Below, piece by piece: positions 51,516-61,311 of a DNA stretch of 64,000 nucleotides. The notes beneath the pieces were generated by a model. It made no database searches and had not been told where the DNA came from. It saw only the letters and a program-made list of their open reading frames with translations. How positions within the stretch are numbered: the stretch's first letter is position 1; the number at the start of each line of letters is the position of its first letter. Made by a program: the position numbers and the translations under genes. The stretch comes from Candidatus Methylaffinis lahnbergensis (GTDB lineage Bacteria > Pseudomonadota > Alphaproteobacteria > Rhizobiales > Beijerinckiaceae): positions 1 to 64,000 of the forward strand of contig PEFW01000010.1 in assembly GCA_002890675.1 (NCBI GenBank), given 5' to 3'.

Positions 51516-53213
51516 TCACGCGTCGTTTCGCGGCGGTTTCCGCTCGACGTGGCAAAACCTCCATTCGACAATCATGCCGGCACCGGTTTCACCGTGGACG
51601 ACGATCTGGGCGCAACTGCGCGGCCCATCCGGCGCCGCGAAAAAAATGCTTTCCTCGACGGTTGCCTGCTCGGCCGTCGTTTCGAAAAGCCATCGTCTCC
51701 CGTTCGGCAAAACACACAGCACGGCGCGGCCCTCGCGAACCCGCTTTAGGCGCACGTTCGGATGGATGTGAAAGCGCAAGGCAACGGCGCGTGTCTCAAT
51801 CGGCCCGCCGGCCCCGGCGGCGTGCAAACGATCGGTGCCTTCGAGCATCTTGCCGTCCCTGTTGAGCGTGATGCGGCGTTCGTGGATTAAGCCGAATCGT
51901 GCTTCGTAGCCATCATGCGCGACAACCACCATTGTTCCCGAAGGCAGGTCGTGGCGCTCGACTTCGACCTTGTTTGGACCTGAGACCGTCTGATCGTCGA
52001 GCCATTTTCGCAATCCCGTGTGAGAGGCGAAACGGCACGAGGAGGTGTCGTCGATGACGAGTGTCGAATGTGCCGCCGTCATTCGGGCCGCCTCGCGCGC
52101 CGGCGCGCGATTGGCATCCGGCGCGCCGCAATTGATGACAAGCCGCTGCACACCAACTGAAAACTCGAACGACGAACAACCGGCATGCGCGCGATGGGAA
52201 TAAATTTGTGGCGGCGGGCGGCCCGCATCGATCAAGGCGATGGCGTCCGCAGCCTCGAGGCGCTGGTAGCCCGAGTGCCGCGCACTGGTGAGCGGCTGCG
52301 CCCGCACGTCGTCATAGGCGAGGATCGTCGCAAGCAGTTCGGGCGGCGTGACGCCCATGCCGTTGAACAAGGCGAGGGTGCCGTCGCCATGCCGGAACAG
52401 ACGCAGCATCGGCATCATGCGATCGATCGCGTTGAGGAGTTGCGCCGGGGGTTGTATCCCGCGTGCGGCATAGGCCTGCCGCAAGGGAAGCAAATCTGGA
52501 AGCAAGTCCAGCAAGATCTCCGGATTGCGGCTGACGTGGCCGCCATCTGGAAGAATTTGCCGATCAAGCTCCTCGGCAAGCGGTTTCGTGCCTTTGCGGG
52601 TCAGATTGCGGGCGCCCTCCACGCAAAGACCGAGTTCGGCGAGGGCGATCGCGGCAATGAGGCGCGGTTCGCCAGCGAGCGCCCCGGCGATCTTGCGCTC
52701 CAGGAAAACCTGGGTGCGGCCGAGACCCTTCATGAAGCGGCGGTAGAAGACGCGGTCGGCGCCATCGAGGATCACTGGCGATTGCGACAGAAAGGCAAGC
52801 ATGCGCCGGGCCGCGACCTCGGGCTCCCATGCCGGAATTGGACTGGGCTTGCCCGCCAAACTCAAAAAATCATCGACGAGGGCGCGGGCATTGGCGCGCG
52901 CCACGGCGGTGTCGGCGGCGCGCAGATGGCGGAGCCAGCCGAAACTCGCGAGAGCCCGCGCCCATGCGGCCGATCCCGGCTCCAGTTCAAACGGCGAGCG
53001 GCCATGCGCGTTGACGATCTTGCCGCCGAACGCAAAATAGCCGGCATAGATGTCCGCCGCGAGGGTCGGATCGCTGGTCCTTATATCTTGCGGCGCAATC
53101 AAGAGCCTCTCCGGCCGCCGCCGCCCTAGCCCGATGGCGGCACGCACGGGCGCACCGAGGCCGCGCCGCAAAGCCATTCCCGCGCGCGCCGCAAGGAGAC
53201 CCGCGACGCGCAA
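51516..53213 (-). CDS. Heparinase II/III family protein
   Basis: 565 aa; HGRSPFELEPGSAAWARALASFGWLRHLRAAD; PDGGHVSRNPEILLDLLPDLLPLRQAY; YQRLEAADAIALIDAG; HAGCSSFEFSVGVQRLVINCGAP. Confidence 0.92.
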   Translation of the reverse strand: MRVAGLLAARAGMALRRGLGAPVRAAIGLGRRRPERLLIAPQDIRTSDPTLAADIYAGYFAFGGKIVNAHGRSPFELEPGSAAWARALASFGWLRHLRAADTAVARANARALVDDFLSLAGKPSPIPAWEPEVAARRMLAFLSQSPVILDGADRVFYRRFMKGLGRTQVFLERKIAGALAGEPRLIAAIALAELGLCVEGARNLTRKGTKPLAEELDRQILPDGGHVSRNPEILLDLLPDLLPLRQAYAARGIQPPAQLLNAIDRMMPMLRLFRHGDGTLALFNGMGVTPPELLATILAYDDVRAQPLTSARHSGYQRLEAADAIALIDAGRPPPQIYSHRAHAGCSSFEFSVGVQRLVINCGAPDANRAPAREAARMTAAHSTLVIDDTSSCRFASHTGLRKWLDDQTVSGPNKVEVERHDLPSGTMVVVAHDGYEARFGLIHERRITLNRDGKMLEGTDRLHAAGAGGPIETRAVALRFHIHPNVRLKRVREGRAVLCVLPNGRRWLFETTAEQATVEESIFFAAPDGPRSCAQIVVHGETGAGMIVEWRFCHVERKPPRNDA

Positions 53214-53384
53214 CCAGTCCTTGAATGTCGCGCCGGCCAGGGCTCAACTCCTCGAGTTCACATGCCGGCACGCGATAGAAGCGCGATGAGGCCGACAAGA
53301 TTTTTCCATGGGCGCACAGTCGCTGGAGACCCGGCGGTCTCCGCCTGGGGCATTGAGGTATCGATAAAATTCCTATCGGGTTTA

Positions 53385-55055
53385 TTAACCGCGGCGCAAC
53401 AGGCGGGCGGCGAAGAAACCATCGAGGCCGGACAGTCGCGGCTCGGCGGCGGGAAGATGCGACGGCAGTGTCCGCAATTCGCCGTTTTCGTTCAAGACTT
53501 CGGGCAAATCGCCAACCTCGCCGGGTTCTATCGGAACCCGCACGACGCCGGGATTGCGGCGAAGAAGAGCCGCGATTTGCATTTCGTTTTCTTCGGGTTC
53601 AATCGAACAAGTGCAATAGACGATCATTCCGCCGGGCTTCACCAGTTCGACGGCTTTGTCGAGAAGGCGCGTTTGAAGCGCCGTCAGCGCCACGATATCG
53701 CGCGGTTTTTTGATCCAGGCGATATCCGGATGACGCCGGATCGTCCCCGTGGCGAGACAGGGCGCATCGACTAGAATTGCATCGAAGGGCAGCGCCTTAA
53801 AGGTTACAATATCGGCAACGACGATGCTGGCGCGCAAATTGAGCCGGGCAAAATTTGCGGCGAGCTTTTTCAATCGCTCGGCCGAACGGTCTATCGTCGT
53901 GACCTCGGCGCCAGCCGCCGCGAGTTGCGCCGCCTTGCCGCCGGGAGCGGCGCAAAAATCGGCCACCCTGGTACCGGGTCCAGCCCGCAAAAGCCTCGCC
54001 GGCAGAGCTGCCGCCGCATCCTGGACAAACCAGCCGCCTTCCGCGAAGCCCGCCAGTCCAGTCACCGGCGCAGTCGTCCAAAGCCGTAGCGAACCGGTCG
54101 GCAAGACATGTGCTCCGAGCCGCTCCGCCCAGATCAAAGGGTCCGACAGAACAGTGAGATCCAATGTCGGCTCCTCGCGATGAGCGCTTGCGATGGCGTG
54201 CGCCCCGGCCTCGCCATAGGTTTTACGCCAGCGCTCCGCAAGCCATGCGGGCGTGTCGTGATCCAGGGGATCGCTTGTCAGCAATATTCTTTCGCGCGTG
54301 CGGATAAGATTGCGCAAGACGCCGTTGACGAGAGAAGCGTAGGGTGCGTTCTTCGCCTCCAGACGGGTCATGTGGACAGCAATATCGACGGCGGCGTGAT
54401 CGGGAACATCGAGAAACAGAATTTGCGCCGACGCCGCAATCAGGGTCCATTCAAGGTGGGCGGCCTGACGCGGCAGACCTTTTTCCAAAAGCCCGGCCAG
54501 GGCGGCACGGATGGTGCCCAGCCGGCGTAGCGCGACGGTGACAATGGAGCGCGTCAAGGCGATGTCGCGAGGTTCCAAACCGCCAAGCCGCGAGAGGATC
54601 GCCGTGCCCGAAAAACATTCGTCGAGCGGATGACATCTGGCGACAATATCGCTCAGGATCGCCGCCGCGGCGAGACGGGCGGCAAGACCGGGGCACTGCT
54701 CGCTCTCGCGCCCTCGACTCTCCCCCGAAGCAAGTTGGTTTGGGCGGCCGTTCGAAACCTTGCGGCTACGCCACCGGTCCGCCGGCGGACGCGGAGATGC
54801 GGTCAAACTCGAAACTCCGCTGCGAAGGTTTCGGGGACGCCAGACATCTTTTTCTCCTAGCACGAACAGTTGGACTTTGCCCAGCATATGGGCGTGGACC
54901 TGGCGGAAGTGGAAAACCGGCGCGTGCGGCTGTACGCCGCTTTTCCCGCCGACACCAGGAGTATGGGGATGCAACGGCGCGGGCCGCGGCGAACTCGGCC
55001 AAGCGGCGCGGCGGGCGGCTCGCCGAGGCCGAAGAGCGCGGTCGCCCCGGCGCAT
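53385..55055 (-). CDS. rsmB: 16S rRNA (cytosine-C5)-methyltransferase RsmB-like (NOL1/NOP2/sun family)
   Basis: NusB-like N-terminal region; VADFCAAPGGKAAQLAAAGAEVTTIDRSAERLKKL; DAPCLATGTIRRHPDIAW; VYCTCSIEPEENEMQI. True start probably near 54740. Confidence 0.92.
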   Translation of the reverse strand: MRRGDRALRPRRAARRAAWPSSPRPAPLHPHTPGVGGKSGVQPHAPVFHFRQVHAHMLGKVQLFVLGEKDVWRPRNLRSGVSSLTASPRPPADRWRSRKVSNGRPNQLASGESRGRESEQCPGLAARLAAAAILSDIVARCHPLDECFSGTAILSRLGGLEPRDIALTRSIVTVALRRLGTIRAALAGLLEKGLPRQAAHLEWTLIAASAQILFLDVPDHAAVDIAVHMTRLEAKNAPYASLVNGVLRNLIRTRERILLTSDPLDHDTPAWLAERWRKTYGEAGAHAIASAHREEPTLDLTVLSDPLIWAERLGAHVLPTGSLRLWTTAPVTGLAGFAEGGWFVQDAAAALPARLLRAGPGTRVADFCAAPGGKAAQLAAAGAEVTTIDRSAERLKKLAANFARLNLRASIVVADIVTFKALPFDAILVDAPCLATGTIRRHPDIAWIKKPRDIVALTALQTRLLDKAVELVKPGGMIVYCTCSIEPEENEMQIAALLRRNPGVVRVPIEPGEVGDLPEVLNENGELRTLPSHLPAAEPRLSGLDGFFAARLLRRG

Positions 55056-55156
55056 TGAATCAACCCGCGGCGCGCAAGGAAATCAATGGCCGCGACGGTC
55101 CCGAGCCCGTGCGCTACGGCGATTGGGAACTAAGAGGTTTTGCCAGCGATTTCTGA
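54797..55156 (+). CDS. DUF1674 (SDHAF4-like) protein; start uncertain
   Basis: C-terminus KEINGRDGPEPVRYGDWELRGFASDF is the characteristic DUF1674 ending; divergent from rsmB. Confidence 0.65.
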   Translation: MRSNSKLRCEGFGDARHLFLLARTVGLCPAYGRGPGGSGKPARAAVRRFSRRHQEYGDATARAAANSAKRRGGRLAEAEERGRPGALNQPAARKEINGRDGPEPVRYGDWELRGFASDF

Positions 55157-55266
55157 TCGCGGGGGCGGCGGTCGCGGGGCGCCCTGCCCTTCCCCCATTC
55201 AGTCGTGCGTGAACTTGTTCCGCAATCAGGGATGCAAACGGGCGAAGGCCCCGGCAGCGCGCAAAA

Positions 55267-55290
55267 AAGGCCCCGCGCAAGCGGGGCCTT
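55267..55290 (-). terminator. Rho-independent terminator downstream of the Bax-inhibitor-1 gene
   Basis: Minus strand AAGGCCCCGC-TTGC-GCGGGGCCTT followed by TTTT. Confidence 0.88.
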
Positions 55291-55312
55291 CGCCTAAAAG
55301 CTGGGTCCATCG

Positions 55313-56098
55313 TCAGTCGTTCTGGCTACCTGTCAGGAACAGGAGCGACTGAAAGATGTTGATGAAATCCAGATAGAGCCTCAAGGCGCCATACACGGAT
55401 TTCTTCGTCGCGGTCTCGTAATCGTCGCTCGCATAATACATCTCCTTGATTACCTGCGTGTCCCACGCGGTGAGGCCGGAGAAGATCAGGACAGACAGAA
55501 TCGACAGGGCGAATTGGAACCCGGTGCTCTGCAAGAAGAGATTTACAAGCATCGCGATCACAAGGCCAAAAAGGCCCATCACCATGAAGGCTCCCATCGG
55601 CGCCAAATCACGACGCGTCGTGTAGCCATAAAGGCTCAAGCCGCCGAAGGCCGCCGCGGTCACGAAGAACGCGTTCGCAATCGACGTCCCGGTATAGACA
55701 AGCAGGATCGTCGACAGGGACAACCCGATCGAAGCCGCGAAGGAGAGAAACACGATACGCGCGGTCGCGGCCGAGATTTGGTTGATGCGGATCGAGAAAA
55801 ATAACACGAAGGCGAGCGGCGCCAGCATCACCACCCATTTGAGCGGGCTCGCATAAAGCGTCACGCCAAACGAAGTCAGCAGCAGGTGCCGGAAATGCCC
55901 GGCCGCTTGCGCCGGATCGGTCGTGACGGCGAGCATATGGACACCAAGCGCCACCGCACCGGTGAGCGCCAAGCCCACCACCATGTTGTTGTAAACGCCC
56001 AGCATATAAGAGCGCAGGCCCTGATCGATTTCGGCGCGACCGGCCCGGGTTACGCCTTGCCCCCAGCGGGTACTAGCGTTGCGATCGAAGTCGGACAT
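55313..56098 (-). CDS. Bax inhibitor-1/YccA family membrane protein
   Basis: MSDFDRNASTRWGQGVTRAGRAEIDQGLRSYMLGVYNNMVVGLALTGAVALG; ...GALRLYLDFINIFQSLLFLTGSQND. Confidence 0.95.
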   Translation of the reverse strand: MSDFDRNASTRWGQGVTRAGRAEIDQGLRSYMLGVYNNMVVGLALTGAVALGVHMLAVTTDPAQAAGHFRHLLLTSFGVTLYASPLKWVVMLAPLAFVLFFSIRINQISAATARIVFLSFAASIGLSLSTILLVYTGTSIANAFFVTAAAFGGLSLYGYTTRRDLAPMGAFMVMGLFGLVIAMLVNLFLQSTGFQFALSILSVLIFSGLTAWDTQVIKEMYYASDDYETATKKSVYGALRLYLDFINIFQSLLFLTGSQND

Positions 56099-56233
56099 GT
56101 TTTCCTCTAACGTTATGGAGGCTTGACCGCCTCCGGCCGCTGCCCTTGCGGGATTCAGCGTCGGCCCTAATATGGCGCAAGCACGCGGTCCGCACAAGGG
56201 TGCGCCATCATGAACATTGATTAAGTCTCTAAA

Positions 56234-58840
56234 TTACAAATCGCGCAGATAACGCCCCGGTTTGCGCCCGAGGACCCGCCAGGTCCCGAGAAGCCCGAGG
56301 CAGATCGTGACAAAGACCGCGACGGCGGCGGCGGCAACCGCCTGTGCCCAAAGCCAGACAAATTCGAGCTCCATCACGCGGCCCACGATCGCGAACGCGG
56401 CCGCGCTGCCCGCCGCGACGCCGAAGAGGGCCGTGCAGAGCCCAAGTAGTCCGTATTCGTAAATATACGCGGCAAGCAGGCTGGATCTTGTCGCCCCGAG
56501 CGTCTTGAGCACGACGGCATCGTGTGTGCGGGCCTGCTGACCGGCCGCGAGCGCGCCGCCCAAGACGAGGATCGAAGCCAGGAACGCCACGCTCGACGCA
56601 GCCCTGACGGCGAAGGCGAGCTGGCCTACAACGGTATTTACGGCGTCAAGGGCGTCTTTCACGCGGATGCTTGTCACCGAGGGAAAACTTTGCGCTGTCG
56701 CGCGGAGTAGAGCCGTTTCCCGCGCGGGGTCGCCGCCATTGGCAAAGGTTAGCGTCGCAAGCTCCCCGAAGGGAGCACCAGCCAAGCTGTTTGGCGAAAA
56801 CACAAGGACGAAATTGATCCCGTAGCTGCGCCAATTGACCTTGCGCGTGCTAGCGAGTTTGGCGGTGATGTCGCGGCCGAGAACATTAACCGTGACCTCG
56901 TCGCCAATCGCAAGCCCAAGCCCTTTGGCGATCTCGCTCTCGACCGAAACCAAAGGCGGTCCGTGGTAATCCTTTGGCCACCAGCTTCCCTTCATGACGC
57001 TCGATCCCTCCGGCACGGATTCGGCGAAGGTAATCCCGCGATCGCCTTCGAGCACCCAAGCGACGCTTTGCGTCGGCCGCGCCGCGCCGGCTTCGATCCC
57101 GTTGAGCTTAACGATGCGTCCGCGCAACATTGGGACGAGTTCGATTTTACCCTCCGGCGCTTGGCCTTGCAAAAAATTGGCGAATGCCTCGGCCTTCGCG
57201 CTCTGAACATCGAGGAAGAAAAAGCTCGGCGTCTTCCCGGCAATGGAATGGTGGAGTTCCGCTCTAATGTTGCCGTCGATGAGAGTGAGCGCGACAAGTA
57301 GCGCGAGCCCGAGGCCAAGCGACAACACGACCGAAGAGGTCAGCGCGCCGGGCCGATGAATATTGCCAACCGCGAGCCGCAACGCCACGCCCCGCGCGTG
57401 CGGTAGTCTTTTTGCGCAAGCCACGATCAGAAAAGAAGCCACGCGCAGCAAAATAAAGGCGGCAAGCGTCGCGCCCAAATAGATCAGGACGAGCCTTCGG
57501 TCGGCGGCAAAAACGAGAATTATCGAAGCAAGGCAGAGAGCCACGGCAAGCGTCAAGACGAGATAACGCGGCCTCGTTGTGGTCCGCCGGGATTCGATTC
57601 CGGCGCGAAACAGGGCTTGAACCGGCACGTCGTGCGCGCGGCCGAGCGGGCCCGCGGAAAACGCCAGCGCGGTCAGAAAGCCATAGAGAAGCCCCTTGGC
57701 GATCGCGGCCGGATAAATCGTTGGCGCGATCGGGAACGGAATCAGGGGCCCGAATGCGGAGGCCGCGACAAAAGGCAAGGCGGCGCCGAACGCCGCGCCC
57801 AGCACCGCCCCGGCACTGGCGACAAGCATCGCTTGCGTCAACATCAAGGCGAAGATAGTGGACCCGGTCGCGCCCAGTGCCTTCAGGATCGCGATCGTTT
57901 GCCGCTTGCGCTCGACAAAGCCATGCATCGCATTGGCGACACCGACGCCGCCCACAATCAGGGAGGTGAAACCGACGAGGGTTAGGAATTCGGTGAGGCG
58001 GTCAAGATTCCGGGACAACTGCGGCGAAACATTATCGCGCGTGCGAATTTCCCAACCGGCCTCGCGGAAGCGCTGTTGCGCCGCCTCCGTCAATGCCGCG
58101 ACTTGTGCATCACTCGCCGGCGTTCCAGGGAGAACGACACGATAATGCCATCTAACGAGTGAGCCTGGTTCGAGCAGTCCGGTCGCGCGTAAGGCCTGTT
58201 GCGAGATCAAGGCCGGGGCTCCAAACCTTATCCCGCTGGCAAGCCGGTCGGGCTCGGAGACGAGCACCGCGCGCAATTCGAACCGCGCGCCGCCGATCGT
58301 AAGTCGGTTCCCGATGGCGAGGCCCAACCTTCCAAGAAGCGCGGCGTCCGCTACGATCCCGTAGGCGTCGCGCCCGGCCAACGCATTGGAGAGCGGCAGC
58401 GCTGGGTCGAGCAAAACTTCGCCCGCCAGGGGATAAGCTTCATCGACCGCCTTGATCTCGACCAGAGCCGCCTCGCCTTCATCGCGCCGCGCCATGGCGC
58501 GCAAAAGCGCCACCGGCGAGAGGCGTCCCTGCAGGCCAAGAAAATCGCGCTCGGAGGCGGACAATTCGCGCTGGGCGAGATCGAAGGAGACGTCGCCGCC
58601 GAGGATCGCGCGGCCCTGCTGGGCAAGCCCGTCTTTCAGCGAAAGCGACACCGAGCCTATGCCAATTATCGCGCCTACGCCAAGCGCGATGGAGGCGAGA
58701 AAGATCGCGAACCCGCGCAGGCCGCCGCGAAAATCGCGCACGGCAAAGCGCAGGGCCAATGGCCAGCGTAATCCTTTTGAACGATGATGCTGGGCTTTCG
58801 TCAAGGAGACCAATTGATCGGGCCGTTCCATGATCTTCAC
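56234..58840 (-). CDS. ABC transporter permease, FtsX/MacB-like (YbbP-like)
   Basis: 868 aa; FRGGLRGFAIFLASIALGVGAIIGIGSVSLSLKDGLAQQGRAILGGDVSFDLAQREL; large extracellular region between TM segments. Confidence 0.92.
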   Translation of the reverse strand: MKIMERPDQLVSLTKAQHHRSKGLRWPLALRFAVRDFRGGLRGFAIFLASIALGVGAIIGIGSVSLSLKDGLAQQGRAILGGDVSFDLAQRELSASERDFLGLQGRLSPVALLRAMARRDEGEAALVEIKAVDEAYPLAGEVLLDPALPLSNALAGRDAYGIVADAALLGRLGLAIGNRLTIGGARFELRAVLVSEPDRLASGIRFGAPALISQQALRATGLLEPGSLVRWHYRVVLPGTPASDAQVAALTEAAQQRFREAGWEIRTRDNVSPQLSRNLDRLTEFLTLVGFTSLIVGGVGVANAMHGFVERKRQTIAILKALGATGSTIFALMLTQAMLVASAGAVLGAAFGAALPFVAASAFGPLIPFPIAPTIYPAAIAKGLLYGFLTALAFSAGPLGRAHDVPVQALFRAGIESRRTTTRPRYLVLTLAVALCLASIILVFAADRRLVLIYLGATLAAFILLRVASFLIVACAKRLPHARGVALRLAVGNIHRPGALTSSVVLSLGLGLALLVALTLIDGNIRAELHHSIAGKTPSFFFLDVQSAKAEAFANFLQGQAPEGKIELVPMLRGRIVKLNGIEAGAARPTQSVAWVLEGDRGITFAESVPEGSSVMKGSWWPKDYHGPPLVSVESEIAKGLGLAIGDEVTVNVLGRDITAKLASTRKVNWRSYGINFVLVFSPNSLAGAPFGELATLTFANGGDPARETALLRATAQSFPSVTSIRVKDALDAVNTVVGQLAFAVRAASSVAFLASILVLGGALAAGQQARTHDAVVLKTLGATRSSLLAAYIYEYGLLGLCTALFGVAAGSAAAFAIVGRVMELEFVWLWAQAVAAAAVAVFVTICLGLLGTWRVLGRKPGRYLRDL

Positions 58841-58871
58841 TTTAACCGGAGCGAAGTTTCACTTTCCGGTT

Positions 58872-59210
58872 CTATTCGCTTTCGGGGTAATGAACGGCGA
58901 GCCAGATCGTCGCAGGATCTTTGCTGGTCCATTCGACGCGGTGTTTTGTGTGCGCCGGGATAAGAAGATAGTCGCCTGGGGACAAAACCCTCACCTCGGC
59001 CTCGCCTTCGAAACTTAGTCCGGCCGCTCCGGCCAAGACCACAACCCATTCGGCCCAGGGCTGATCGTACCAAAACCCCGGCGGGCTCGCGTGGCCCAAG
59101 GAAACGATCCGCTCGATCTTTACATGGCGGGCTTCGACGAGGCAGGCGACATGCTCTTCGCGCATGTCTTCGGGTGCCGCCTCGAACAGATTGCCGAACA
59201 AGGCTAGCAT
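58872..59210 (-). CDS. Cupin-domain protein
   Basis: PWAEWVVVLAGAAGLSFEGEAEVRVLSPGDYLLIPAHTKHRVEWT. Confidence 0.9.
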   Translation of the reverse strand: MLALFGNLFEAAPEDMREEHVACLVEARHVKIERIVSLGHASPPGFWYDQPWAEWVVVLAGAAGLSFEGEAEVRVLSPGDYLLIPAHTKHRVEWTSKDPATIWLAVHYPESE

Positions 59211-59914
59211 TAGGCGCCCGGTTCCGGCAAAGCCGTCGCGGCGGCGTCCTCGACGTGGCCGGAGCGCATTTCGATCCTGCGCTCGCATTCGCCGGCAAGC
59301 GCGGAATCGTGGGTGACCAGGATCAAGGTCGCGCCGCGATCACGCTTCAAGGCGAAGATGAGGTCGATGATGCCAGCGCCTGTCGCCTCGTCGAGGTTTC
59401 CGGTCGGCTCGTCGGCGACGAGGATGGCCGGGTTCGGCGCCAATGCCCGGGCAAGCGCCACGCGCTGCTGTTCGCCGCCCGACAATTGCGCCGGGTAATG
59501 CCCGAGTCTGTGTTCGAGGCCGACGGCGGCGAGCTCGGCGCTGGCCCGCGCGAAAGCCGCGGCGGCCCCAGCCAATTCGAGCGGAATCGCGACATTTTCG
59601 AGAGCGGTCATGGTCGGAATGAGGTGAAACGACTGGAACACAATGCCGATCCGCGCGCCGCGAAAGCGCGCCAGCGCGTCCTCGCCAAGGCGATCGAGGC
59701 CTCTACCGTCGACTTTGACCGAGCCCGCATCGGGCCTCTCAAGGCCCGCTATGACCATGAGAAGGGTGGACTTGCCCGAGCCCGAAGGCCCGGTGAGGGC
59801 GGCTGTTTCGCCGCGCCCTATTTTAAGCGAAATTCCCTTGAGGATATGGACCCTCGCCGCGCCGCGTCCCAGGCTTAGATGCACATTTTCGAGTTCGACC
59901 GCCGGGTCCTCCAT
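59210..59914 (-). CDS. ABC transporter ATP-binding protein (YbbA/LolD-like)
   Basis: LTGPSGSGKSTLLMVIAGLERPDAG; YPAQLSGGEQQRVALARALAPNPAILVADEPTGNLDEATG. Confidence 0.95.
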   Translation of the reverse strand: MEDPAVELENVHLSLGRGAARVHILKGISLKIGRGETAALTGPSGSGKSTLLMVIAGLERPDAGSVKVDGRGLDRLGEDALARFRGARIGIVFQSFHLIPTMTALENVAIPLELAGAAAAFARASAELAAVGLEHRLGHYPAQLSGGEQQRVALARALAPNPAILVADEPTGNLDEATGAGIIDLIFALKRDRGATLILVTHDSALAGECERRIEMRSGHVEDAAATALPEPGA

Positions 59915-59916
59915 CC

Positions 59917-60651
59917 ATGCCCTCCGAAACCGCACGCGAAACCGCCTTGCCCTATCCGAGGCCACGGTCCAGGCCTGGCGGATATGGCCATCGCCTCGCT
60001 TTCCTGCAATTATCGGCCGTGCTTTTGTTGGCGGCGCTGGCATGCCCAGCCCGGCCCGCCGCGAAGGAAACGCCCCCACTGAAAATTATTGCCTTCGGCG
60101 ACAGTCTGGTCGCGGGTTTTGGGTTGGCGGCCGACGCCGCCTTTCCCGCCGTGCTCGAAAAGACGCTGCGCGCGGAAGGCTACCATGTGACGGTCGTCAA
60201 CGCCGGGGTCTCCGGCGACACCGCTTCCGGCGGCCAGGCGAGACTCGATTGGGCGCTCACTGAGGGCGCCGATGGCGTAATCCTGGAACTTGGCGCCAAC
60301 GACATGCTGCGCGGGGTCGATCCCGAGGTGACCAAGGCCGCGCTCGACGCCATTCTTGGCGAGCTCAAGGCGCGCAATATCAAAGTCTTGATCGCGGGCA
60401 TGAAGGCCGCGTCAAGCCTCGGCCAGGATTACAAAACGCGCTTCGACGCGATCTATCCGGCCCTCGCCAAAAAATATGACGCGCCGCTCTATCCGTTTTT
60501 TCTCGAAGGGGTGGCGGGCGAGCCGGCCCTTAAACTTGGCGATGGATTGCATCCCAATCCAGCGGGAGTCGAGCGTATCGTCAAAGGCATACTTCCCGAC
60601 GTCCGCGCGTTGGTGGAGCAATTCGGTGCGAAAGCCGCGCGGAGCGAATGA
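59917..60651 (+). CDS. Arylesterase/SGNH-hydrolase (TesA-like)
   Basis: IIAFGDSLVAGFGLAADAAFPAVLEKTLRAEGYHVTVVNAGVSGDTASGGQARLDW; ILELGANDMLRGVDP; DGLHPNPAGVERIV. Confidence 0.94.
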   Translation: MPSETARETALPYPRPRSRPGGYGHRLAFLQLSAVLLLAALACPARPAAKETPPLKIIAFGDSLVAGFGLAADAAFPAVLEKTLRAEGYHVTVVNAGVSGDTASGGQARLDWALTEGADGVILELGANDMLRGVDPEVTKAALDAILGELKARNIKVLIAGMKAASSLGQDYKTRFDAIYPALAKKYDAPLYPFFLEGVAGEPALKLGDGLHPNPAGVERIVKGILPDVRALVEQFGAKAARSE

Positions 60652-60777
60652 ACCGCGCATTTCTTTCGCGGCAAAATTTCCCTTCGCGTCGAATCTTCGC
60701 TATAAGCGTTTTTGCTCTACGTCTTAGCCCGTCTGCCGTGATGATCCGCGGCTCCTTGGCATCGACTGGAGGGATCC

Positions 60778-61311
60778 ATGCCCCGTTTGTTCACGGGCCT
60801 CGAAATCCCTTCCGATCTCGCGATGGACCTTTCCATGTTGCGTGGCGGCATTTCCGGCGCGCGCTGGATCGAAGCCGAAAACTACCATCTGACCTTGCGC
60901 TTCATCGGCGACATCGACGATTCGACCGCACGCGACATCCATGCGACCCTCGAAAAAATCCGGCGGCCGCCGTTCATTGTGACCATCGAGGAGCTGGGTT
61001 CCTTCGGCGGCGCCAAGCCAAGGGCCCTCGTCGCCAGGGCAAGGCCTGCCCCACCCTTGGTCGAACTTCAGGCCCAGCAAGAAAGGCTCATGCGGCGCAT
61101 CGGCATTGCGCCCGAGCCGCGCAAATTCACGCCCCATGTCACGCTCGCGCGGCTGCGCGCGGCTTCCTGCGCCGCCGTCGCCGAATATCTTTCTGCGCGG
61201 GGGTATTTCCTGACGCGCCGGTTCGAAGCGAAGCGCTTCGTCTTGTTCTCGTCGCGGGCATCGATTGGCGGCGGCCCCTATGTCGTCGAGGCGGTTTATC
61301 CGCTTGGATGA
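60778..61311 (+). CDS. thpR: RNA 2',3'-cyclic phosphodiesterase
   Basis: MPRLFTGLEIPSDL...ENYHLTLRFIGDIDD; FTPHVTLARLR (two HxT motifs). Confidence 0.92.
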   Translation: MPRLFTGLEIPSDLAMDLSMLRGGISGARWIEAENYHLTLRFIGDIDDSTARDIHATLEKIRRPPFIVTIEELGSFGGAKPRALVARARPAPPLVELQAQQERLMRRIGIAPEPRKFTPHVTLARLRAASCAAVAEYLSARGYFLTRRFEAKRFVLFSSRASIGGGPYVVEAVYPLG

